NCBI GenBank assembly: GCA_002389175.1
Contig: DGNZ01000347.1
Location: 1-12,909, forward strand
Reading direction: 5' to 3'
DNA from: Rhodospirillaceae bacterium UBA4479
Lineage (GTDB): Bacteria > Pseudomonadota > Alphaproteobacteria > Rhodospirillales > Casp-alpha2
Length of the DNA: 12,909 nucleotides
Both the position numbers and the translations under genes were made by a program. How positions within the stretch are numbered: position 1 is the first letter of the stretch; each line of letters begins with the position of its first letter. The notes beneath the pieces were generated by a model. It did no database searches. It was not told the DNA's origin and saw nothing but the letters and a program-made list of their open reading frames with translations. Positions 6,872 through 12,909 of the stretch are shown one piece after another.

Positions 6872-7684
6872 TTATAGCATCCGCGCGAGCGCACAGAATT
6901 CTTCAATAGTCAGTTCTTCTGCACGTTTGGTTTCTTCGATGCCCGCATCTGCCGGGCTGAGGCCAATCTGTTTCAGTGAACTTCTGAGCATTTTCCGGCG
7001 CTGACCGAAAGCGGCCTGCGTTACCTTCTCAAGTTTATGCATTTCAGCTTCTGCAAGCGGCTGGGGTCTTGGGAAAACCTCAATCACAGATGATTCAACT
7101 TTGGGCGGTGGGGTGAATGCCCGCCTATCCACACTGAAAAGTGGTCGCGTCTCACATAACCATTGCGTGATGACGGCCAGACGGCCGAACCCCGGTGTCC
7201 GAGGCTGGGCGACGATGCGATCCGCAACTTCTTTTTGAAACATCAAGATCATCCGCTCGATATGCGTCAGTGAAGACAACCACTTGATCAGCAGCGGTGT
7301 CCCCACGTTATAGGGCAGGTTGGATATCAGGGTGATCGGGGTGTCGGGCAACGCGCTGATATCAAATTTTAGTGCATCGGCTTCGATGATTGTCATGGGT
7401 GTGTCAGTGGCTGCGGCCAATTGGTGCATGGCGTCGATGCATCTGGCATCGCGTTCGATCACATGAAGCGATTTTGGTTTGTGCGCCAAGATTGCCCTGG
7501 TTAACCCGCCCGGGCCTGGGCCAACTTCAACCACATGCCTGTTTTCTAATGATCCTGCAGCCCGTGCTATGCGATCAGTAAGATTACCATCCAGCAGAAA
7601 ATGTTGGCCGAGAGACTTGCGCGCATTCAGACCATGTTCGCGAATGACATCGCGCAGGGGTGGTAAGTCATTGAGGTCAGACAT
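6872..7684 (-). CDS. rsmA: 16S rRNA dimethyladenosine transferase RsmA (KsgA)
   Basis: RsmA dimethylates two adjacent adenines in the 3'-terminal helix of 16S rRNA, a late checkpoint in small-subunit assembly. ATG 7684 gives 270 aa. A longer open frame exists, but it would read deep into pdxA and lacks family resemblance. The start overlaps the pdxA stop in ATGTCTGA. Motifs: KSLGQHFL at 23-30, the SAM-binding VEVGPGPGGLT at 52-62, Glu77 in IERD, catalytic motif SNLPYNVGTPLL at 121-132, and FTPPPKVESSV at 190-200. The C-terminal helical domain contains FGQRRKMLRSSLK. It is the last gene of the leftward operon, and rsmA next to pdxA is a very widespread arrangement. Confidence 0.96.
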   Translation of the reverse strand: MSDLNDLPPLRDVIREHGLNARKSLGQHFLLDGNLTDRIARAAGSLENRHVVEVGPGPGGLTRAILAHKPKSLHVIERDARCIDAMHQLAAATDTPMTIIEADALKFDISALPDTPITLISNLPYNVGTPLLIKWLSSLTHIERMILMFQKEVADRIVAQPRTPGFGRLAVITQWLCETRPLFSVDRRAFTPPPKVESSVIEVFPRPQPLAEAEMHKLEKVTQAAFGQRRKMLRSSLKQIGLSPADAGIEETKRAEELTIEEFCALARML

Positions 7685-8702
7685 GGGACGTCCCCGCGCT
7701 TGCGTGACGTAGGGAGGCGATCTCGTCTGCCATTTGAATAGCCGCAAGCAAACTGGTGGGATCTGCGATGCCTTTGTGCGCGATATCAAGTGCCGTGCCA
7801 TGATCGGGGGACGTGCGGACAATCGACAGGCCCAAGGTCACATTTACGGCGTGATCAAAGTCTAGCGCCTTGATGGGGATCAGGGCCTGGTCATGATACA
7901 TGCAAATCGCTGCATCATATGTTTGGCGTGCACGTGCGGTGAATAATGCGTCGGGGGGGACGGGGCCCATGATCTCGGCAGTATCCAATTGTCGCAGTTC
8001 ATCGATGGCCGGTTGAATGGTGGTCGTTTCGTCATCACCCAATGTGCCACCTTCACCCGCGTGGGGGTTCAGACCCGCAATGGCCAATCGTGGGCGTTGG
8101 ATATTGAAATCCCGTTGCATCGCGGCAATCGTGATCTTCGATTTTTCGACAATCATTTCCGTTGAGAGAATTTCCAGCGCTGTGATCAGCGGCACGTGAA
8201 CGGTCACCGGCACAACCCTGAGCATAGGGGATGCCAACATCATCACGGGGACGATATTGGGGCCGTCTAAATGCGCCAAATATTCTGTATGACCCGGGTG
8301 CGAGAAGTTTGCGCGATATAAGACTTCTTTTTGCAAGGGATTGGTGACCACCGCCGCCGCATGACCATCTTTTGCATAAGTAAAGGCGCGTTTGATTGAT
8401 TCAATTACAGCCGCAGCATTCTCTGGATCAGGAGCACCTGGCGTGGCTTCGACAGAGCATTCAAGCGGCAGTACTGGCAAAGCACGAGTGAACACACCTG
8501 CGCACTCCGAAGGCTCTGTAATGGATGCGATTTCTACATCAAGGCCCAACGATGATGAAATATCTGATAGCCGCTCTGGCGAGTCTAAAACAAAGAAAGG
8601 GCGGCCGTTTTTTTCAGCGCTGAGCCACGCTTTTAGCGTTATTTCGCCACCAATCCCCGATGGTTCGCCCATTGTGATTGCACACGGTCGGGTGTCGCTC
8701 AT
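7677..8702 (-). CDS. pdxA: 4-hydroxythreonine-4-phosphate dehydrogenase PdxA
   Basis: PdxA oxidises 4-phosphohydroxy-L-threonine in the DXP-dependent route to pyridoxal phosphate. Its product is condensed with deoxyxylulose phosphate by PdxJ (not in this window). ATG 8702 (341 aa) fits the usual length and places the conserved ITMGEPSGIGGE at 9-20. The longer frame from a TTG at 8738 overlaps surA and adds atypical residues. Substrate-binding HTE is at 138-140 in HPGHTEYLA. The three metal-ligand histidines are visible as His169 (VTVHVPL), His214 (GLNPHAGEGG) and His270 (MYHDQALIPIKAL). The C-terminal RTSPDHGTALDIA is intact. It lies 19 bp after surA and overlaps rsmA by 8 bp. Confidence 0.95.
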   Translation of the reverse strand: MSDTRPCAITMGEPSGIGGEITLKAWLSAEKNGRPFFVLDSPERLSDISSSLGLDVEIASITEPSECAGVFTRALPVLPLECSVEATPGAPDPENAAAVIESIKRAFTYAKDGHAAAVVTNPLQKEVLYRANFSHPGHTEYLAHLDGPNIVPVMMLASPMLRVVPVTVHVPLITALEILSTEMIVEKSKITIAAMQRDFNIQRPRLAIAGLNPHAGEGGTLGDDETTTIQPAIDELRQLDTAEIMGPVPPDALFTARARQTYDAAICMYHDQALIPIKALDFDHAVNVTLGLSIVRTSPDHGTALDIAHKGIADPTSLLAAIQMADEIASLRHASAGTSHV

Positions 8703-8721
8703 CGAATGTCGTATCCCAAAA

Positions 8722-10032
8722 TCAGAGTCTGATTTCAATAAATGCTTCGCGGCGAAGCTTATCTTCGTGCTGCTTCGCCAGCCGTCCCAGACGTTCGTTT
8801 AACAACCGAGAGCGAATTTCAGCTCGCGCCTTTTCAAGTGGATCTTCACCCTGATCCGTCTCACGCGAACAAACCATTAGGACAACCACACCATCCGCTG
8901 TGCGCATGGGCTGACTGACTTGGTTTGCTTGTAGCGGCGATACCATCTCTTGGAATTGTGGGCTCAATTGAGAAATTTCGAATGTTCCCAAAAATCTGGA
9001 AATAGGGCTGCCCGATGTTTTGCTTATGGACTCAAAACCGGTGCAATCATTAATACCAAGCGTCAACTCACGAGCGCGATTGGTTGTTGCCGCAATTTCA
9101 GCAGCACCAGCGCCAGGTGGGATTGCCATATGCAATTGCTGTAGTGCGACCTGTACTTTTGGCGGATCAGTGGACAATCCTTTTGCCGTTCTTTGGTCCT
9201 GTAAAAGAACGATGTAGACGCCATCATTTGTTGAAACAGGCGAAGAAATCTGGCCAGGAGATAGTTGCTTCACCACGGGGCCAAGGATTGAACCTAGCTC
9301 TGGTTCCATGTTCCATCCGAGATCACCGCCACGCTGTGCAGATATGGATTGCGAGAAATTGCGGGCCATTTCAGGCCAGCTTGCACCTGCACCCAATTGC
9401 GAATGGATCTGCAAGGCAACAGACTCAACTTCGTTCCGCGTTTTGTCGTCATAGGCTAAGAAAATCTCAGATACCCGATACTCTGGCTCGCCCGACTCGG
9501 CTCGCATTTGCGCGATAATGTCTTCTACTTCTTGATCTGAAACGTTAATCAAACCGCGGAATACCGTTTGTATAACGGTAACCCAAGCGGCTTCTGCGCG
9601 CACTTGATCTTCTAGGGTGAATGGATCAATGCCTCTGGATTCCAAGAAATTCACCATGCCGCCAGCAGGCATACTGGCGCGTTTTTCCATACGATTGATT
9701 TCTGACTGGATATTAGAATCAGGGATTTCCAGTTCCAGGCGCTCCGCTTCTTGCAGGTGAAGCTTTTCGACAATAAGGCGTCGGAGAACATCAGGAGCAA
9801 TGCGTTGTTGGGTCTCTTGGTTTCTTTGCAGGTTCGAAAACGCGATAACGAGTTCAATCCGCTGTGAAAGGTCATAAATTGAGATAACATCGTCATTAAC
9901 GACAGCCGCAATATTTAGCGTTGCCTGTGAATGGCCTTCATTCGTGCTTACGAAAAGGCAAGAAATGCTGATGACAAATGAAAATGCCAGTTTTCGAAAA
10001 AGCTTATCTGGAAAATTGCTGGAAACGGTCAT
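8722..10032 (-). CDS. surA: Periplasmic chaperone / peptidyl-prolyl isomerase SurA
   Basis: SurA escorts unfolded outer-membrane proteins, LptD among them, across the periplasm to the BAM complex. ATG 10032 gives 436 aa. An in-frame TTG two codons earlier is possible but unneeded. A signal peptide is visible (basic KLFRKL, then hydrophobic AFSFVISISCLFV, cleavage probably after HSQA near 37). The SurA N domain follows (AAVVNDDVISIYDL... from 42). The first parvulin domain spans about 185-280 (YRVSEIFL, FSQSISAQRGGDLGW, LSPGQISSPV, DGVYIVLL). The second, more degenerate parvulin-like segment covers about 295-390. That segment holds Cys330 and Cys388, which could form a disulfide. A charged C-terminal helix (about 398-430) packs with the N domain in known SurA structures. 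It directly follows lptD, its likely client. Confidence 0.92.
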   Translation of the reverse strand: MTVSSNFPDKLFRKLAFSFVISISCLFVSTNEGHSQATLNIAAVVNDDVISIYDLSQRIELVIAFSNLQRNQETQQRIAPDVLRRLIVEKLHLQEAERLELEIPDSNIQSEINRMEKRASMPAGGMVNFLESRGIDPFTLEDQVRAEAAWVTVIQTVFRGLINVSDQEVEDIIAQMRAESGEPEYRVSEIFLAYDDKTRNEVESVALQIHSQLGAGASWPEMARNFSQSISAQRGGDLGWNMEPELGSILGPVVKQLSPGQISSPVSTNDGVYIVLLQDQRTAKGLSTDPPKVQVALQQLHMAIPPGAGAAEIAATTNRARELTLGINDCTGFESISKTSGSPISRFLGTFEISQLSPQFQEMVSPLQANQVSQPMRTADGVVVLMVCSRETDQGEDPLEKARAEIRSRLLNERLGRLAKQHEDKLRREAFIEIRL

Positions 10033-10053
10033 CGCCAATGTTGCTCATCCAAT

Positions 10054-12735
10054 TCAATTAAGGACGCCCGTTGTAAACTCACCAAGTGTCTTCAGTACAA
10101 TGGTGAATGTAATACGATCTTCTGGGCGTAGGTCACGATCTTCGAAGAAGGACCGGGATAACTGCGATGTAAACTTAACACACTCATTTTCATAGACAAC
10201 TTGTAGCCCAAGTGATCGTAAATCTGCATCCTCAATATCGTATAGAGATGAGAAATTAGTACTCAGATTTTCATTAATCTGAGACGATAAAGATGTTCTC
10301 AGCTCTTCGCGTCCCTTGAATTCACTACCGGGTTGCTGGCCAATGAAAATATAACTCGCATCCGCTCTTAATGCTTTAGGGCCGATGGTTCCTGTTAATT
10401 CATTCCGTTGAATACTTGCATCGTCAGAGGTCAACTGTGTGCGATAAGTAATGTCGGCAAATTGGTTTGGCCTGAAATGAACCCGCCCGATTATATCTGA
10501 GAATTTATCACTGAGACCAGTTCCGGGTCCAAAATTTGAGTCTTCACGCGGGCGGTAAACTTGACCGAGAAAGAAGCTTGCGCTCCCTTCTTTTTTACCC
10601 GTGACGATCCAATTCATGCCGTAACTAACCCGAGTGCCCCCTTCGATCCGATCCAAACCATCAAACAAATTGTCACTCAGAAGGTTAGTTTCATCGAATT
10701 CAATCTCAGGACTGTCCTCGTTGGGAATTAAAGAGCTGGAGCCTACATTCGGTGCTGCGACGACTTTTACGATCGGTTCCAGCGTGTTGTTAAACGTCGT
10801 GCCTGGTCGAATAAGTGGCAGTCGCCATGACAAGGATGCACGGGGCAGGATCCTGCCAGCGGCACCAGTGAATTCGGTACCATCACTTTGTGACACATTT
10901 GACGAATGGTAAGCATCTGCCGCCAACGAAACGGATGCATTATACAGCTCGCCGTAGTTGCCGCGAAACGGCCTATCCCAGCGTGGACGTAAAGAAATAC
11001 GACGCGTGCTTACTTCGTCTGAATTCCGAACGAGGTTCATAGCATTAAAATCAAAGGATGAAATGCCGCCAGCACGATCACGATTACCAACGTAATTGAA
11101 ATCATAAATCGGTAGCACGATGGGGGAATCCCGACTCTCAGAATTACTTCTCAGATCGTCAAACGCGTACGCATTTACGGTTTGATAGTTCTTGCCTTTG
11201 AAACCTTCAAGATAAGCTCTGGAAACGAGAACAGACTCCGTATCAAACCCATATCGGCGAGAGTAGGTATCATCAGACGCGGTTTCGATATCAAGACCAG
11301 CGCGCCAGGTTTTGTTTAAATGATATTCTGTTTCTAGGTTTATGTACCCGCGCTTACCCCTGTCAGGGTCGTCAAAAACAAAACTTCCGTTCGCACGAAT
11401 TTGGCCTTTCGTGAAGTTTTTATTGTATTCCAAAATAGCGCCTGAGCCGCCATCGGTGGTAACCAGCGGTGTGAAGGTCGCATCTTGGTATTCATCTATT
11501 GCCCAGAAATACGGTGTCTGAATCCTGAATCCGAGCTCTGATGAGTTGGAGTAACTAGGGGCCAATAAACCCGATCTACGTTTAACCGTTGGGTCAGGTT
11601 GGCTTAGATAAGGTGTGTACGCGACGGGCACACCAAATACTTCTAGCCAAGCGTCCCGGTATTCAACGCGTTTTTCTTCTGAATTGTGAATGACCCGCAC
11701 GGCCTTCAACTGCCACATCGGGGCCGCACTTGGGTCGTCTTCACACAGATTACACGGGGAATAAACCGCATTACGAACTTCGGTTTTGACACCATTGGAA
11801 CGTCTGGCACCAGAACCAGCGACACGTGAACGATCCGACAGAACAAGTCCAATGTTATAGATGACCCCGTCTTTTAGGTCTCCTGTGATATCAAAACGCT
11901 CACCCAATAAGACTTCACCGGTGCTATCGGTAAGGGATGCATTCCCGATGGCTTGAACAATGTCGGTTTTTTGGTTGTAGATGACTTTGTCAGCAATCAG
12001 CAATCGGTCTCCATACGAAATTTGGACATTTCCGGTTGCTGTGATTAGACCTAATTCCCGATCATACGTCATGGAGTCAGCAGCTAAATCTGCGGGTACC
12101 GTATTCTCGTCCTGCTGCGACTTGGGGGTAGCGTTAAACAAACCAGAAGATGGGGCAAATAAGCCCTTACTCGGCTCTTCACGGACAAAGCCTAATTTTT
12201 CGGAATTTGTCTTAACTGAAGGATCAGGCGTTTGATTTTGGGTTTGCCCAGATGGTTGAGGTTGAGTTGGGCGCGTTTCAAGATTTTGTGTGGTCGTGAG
12301 ACGCCTGTTCGGGTCGTTGAAAAGTGTTCCAAGCGGTCGCGACGTATCTGGTTCGTGAGACCGTGTTGAATTTACCGTAGGTCTTTGCTGTTGAGACGTC
12401 GTGCGTAAAGGGTTTTGCGCCCAATTTTGTGGCAGCACAGACGAAGAGCCAGTCGCAGAAGATTCAGGCACATTTATAAGCGACCCGAGTGGGCGTTGGG
12501 TATTTGATTCGGCGCTGGACGTGTATTGAGTAGGGCTGGGTTGAGCGTCACCTAAAGGTTGATGAGTAGGCAAAACCGAACCAACGCGGGATTGAGAACT
12601 TTGGGACGTATCAATCAGCACACCCAATGGGCGTAAGGATTGTTGAGCGGCCGCTGCTCCAATGGTGCAGGCCAGTAAGGCAACAGCAATTGGAAGCGCA
12701 GACGTCAGCGCGGATGATAATCGTCGATTCCGCAC
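10054..12735 (-). CDS. lptD: LPS-assembly protein LptD with long N-terminal extension
   Basis: LptD is the outer-membrane barrel that, with LptE, inserts lipopolysaccharide into the outer leaflet. The GTG start at 12735 is supported by GAGGACGGA just upstream and by an immediate signal peptide (RNRR, then a hydrophobic stretch, cleavage likely after AAAA near 30). At 893 aa it is long for the family. Residues 31 to about 212 form a Ser/Gln/Pro/Thr-rich, apparently disordered linker carrying repeated RPLG motifs. The OstA-like jellyroll follows at about 215-330 (DSMTYDRELGLITATGNVQI), then the barrel, ending in the aromatic-poor TTGVLN. After the signal peptide only Cys328 and Cys331 (SPCNLC) and Cys852 (ENECVKF) remain, so the disulfide pattern must differ from the four-cysteine E. 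coli one. The stop lies 21 bp before surA. Confidence 0.94.
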   Translation of the reverse strand: MRNRRLSSALTSALPIAVALLACTIGAAAAQQSLRPLGVLIDTSQSSQSRVGSVLPTHQPLGDAQPSPTQYTSSAESNTQRPLGSLINVPESSATGSSSVLPQNWAQNPLRTTSQQQRPTVNSTRSHEPDTSRPLGTLFNDPNRRLTTTQNLETRPTQPQPSGQTQNQTPDPSVKTNSEKLGFVREEPSKGLFAPSSGLFNATPKSQQDENTVPADLAADSMTYDRELGLITATGNVQISYGDRLLIADKVIYNQKTDIVQAIGNASLTDSTGEVLLGERFDITGDLKDGVIYNIGLVLSDRSRVAGSGARRSNGVKTEVRNAVYSPCNLCEDDPSAAPMWQLKAVRVIHNSEEKRVEYRDAWLEVFGVPVAYTPYLSQPDPTVKRRSGLLAPSYSNSSELGFRIQTPYFWAIDEYQDATFTPLVTTDGGSGAILEYNKNFTKGQIRANGSFVFDDPDRGKRGYINLETEYHLNKTWRAGLDIETASDDTYSRRYGFDTESVLVSRAYLEGFKGKNYQTVNAYAFDDLRSNSESRDSPIVLPIYDFNYVGNRDRAGGISSFDFNAMNLVRNSDEVSTRRISLRPRWDRPFRGNYGELYNASVSLAADAYHSSNVSQSDGTEFTGAAGRILPRASLSWRLPLIRPGTTFNNTLEPIVKVVAAPNVGSSSLIPNEDSPEIEFDETNLLSDNLFDGLDRIEGGTRVSYGMNWIVTGKKEGSASFFLGQVYRPREDSNFGPGTGLSDKFSDIIGRVHFRPNQFADITYRTQLTSDDASIQRNELTGTIGPKALRADASYIFIGQQPGSEFKGREELRTSLSSQINENLSTNFSSLYDIEDADLRSLGLQVVYENECVKFTSQLSRSFFEDRDLRPEDRITFTIVLKTLGEFTTGVLN
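12100..12645 (-). repeat. Degenerate RPLG-type repeats in LptD N-terminal linker
   Basis: Within LptD residues 31-212 one motif recurs: RPLGVLIDTS (35-44), RPLGSLINVP (81-90) and RPLGTLFNDP (133-142), with weaker copies QPLG (59-62) and NPLR (108-111). The first two copies are each followed by SS and then GSVLP or SSVLP at similar distance, giving a longer unit of about 46 residues. Codons differ between copies (CGC CCA TTG GGT, CGC CCA CTC GGG, CGA CCG CTT GGA). The repeat is therefore conserved as protein and is not a recent DNA duplication. Near 190-200 there is also a small GLF..SSGLF echo. Confidence 0.7.
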
Positions 12736-12736
12736 C

Positions 12737-12909
12737 TTATCCGTCCTCTAAATGAAGTAACATGCCGAGTCCCAGTAATGTCGCAATGCCTGATGGCGTC
12801 CATGCCGCCAGTGTTACCGGGATACTATCGGAAAGTCCCAGCGCGTAAACGACATCAGAGAAGAAATATAACAAAAACCCGGTCAATACGCCCATTGAAA
12901 CAATAAATG
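12737..12909 (-). CDS. lptG: LPS export permease LptG, C-terminal end only
   Basis: The minus strand from the right edge is open for 56 codons to a TAA at 12737-12739, ending one base before the lptD GTG. It was assigned by translating the edge by hand. The peptide has a hydrophobic segment (SMGVLTGFLLYFFSDVVYALG), then the SIPVTLAAWTPSG turn and a last membrane helix (IATLLGLGMLLHLEDG). This is the classic C-terminal end of the YjgP/YjgQ permeases. LptG with LptF forms the inner-membrane part of the ABC transporter that extracts LPS and passes it to LptC and LptA. Its place directly before lptD matches the alphaproteobacterial lptF-lptG-lptD order and favours LptG over LptF. The 1-bp gap suggests coupled translation with lptD. 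Confidence 0.88.
   Translation of the reverse strand, partial: FIVSMGVLTGFLLYFFSDVVYALGLSDSIPVTLAAWTPSGIATLLGLGMLLHLEDG

Noticed and set aside
6855..6885. Search for a terminator between convergent gmk and rsmA
   Set aside because: Only a short T-run is present, with no inverted repeat of useful length. Nothing was annotated.
9084..9518. 144-codon plus-strand open frame in surA
   Set aside because: It is antisense to surA, lacks any motif, and mirrors the codon bias of the real gene.
12661..12680. Possible lipobox (LLAC) in the LptD signal peptide
   Set aside because: LptD is a barrel protein processed by signal peptidase I, and an AAAA-QQ cleavage site follows. Cys23 is probably just part of the hydrophobic core.

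Overview
This window is core-chromosome housekeeping DNA from a Gram-negative bacterium, most probably a marine-type alphaproteobacterium (Rhodospirillales or SAR116-like; this placement is an inference). The reasons are two gene strings typical of Alphaproteobacteria that meet head to head: fabD-fabG-acpP-fabF-mltG-(SDR)-yicC-gmk reading rightwards, and lptG-lptD-surA-pdxA-rsmA reading leftwards. Base composition is intermediate over nearly the whole window. Several starts are not ATG (yicC GTG, gmk TTG, lptD GTG).

Left part (1-4435, + strand): the type II fatty acid synthesis genes. These are malonyl-CoA:ACP transacylase (fabD, cut by the window edge), 3-ketoacyl-ACP reductase (fabG), acyl carrier protein (acpP) and 3-ketoacyl-ACP synthase II (fabF), followed by the peptidoglycan transglycosylase gene mltG. 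Leader and spacer hairpins flank acpP. Middle part (4442-6863): a short-chain dehydrogenase gene on the minus strand interrupts the usual mltG-yicC order. The divergent spacer before yicC carries a long imperfect dyad. yicC (RNase family) and gmk (guanylate kinase) overlap by 8 bp.

Right part (6872-12909, minus strand): an envelope and maintenance operon. It runs lptG (C-terminal end only), lptD (LPS assembly porin), surA (the periplasmic chaperone that LptD-type barrels need), pdxA (vitamin B6 synthesis) and rsmA (16S rRNA dimethyltransferase). Gaps or overlaps are very short (1 bp gap, 21 bp gap, 19 bp gap, 8 bp overlap), so one transcript is likely. Functionally the window links acyl-chain supply (Fab), LPS export and outer-membrane assembly (LptG/LptD/SurA), and wall growth (MltG).

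I see no mobile element, CRISPR array, tRNA, rRNA, toxin-antitoxin or defence genes, and no intergenic stretch longer than about 160 bp. I did not find a convincing undescribed system. The points most worth a second look are an abrupt composition and affinity switch inside fabD near base 260-300 (chimera or mosaic), and a repeated RPLG-containing N-terminal extension on LptD.
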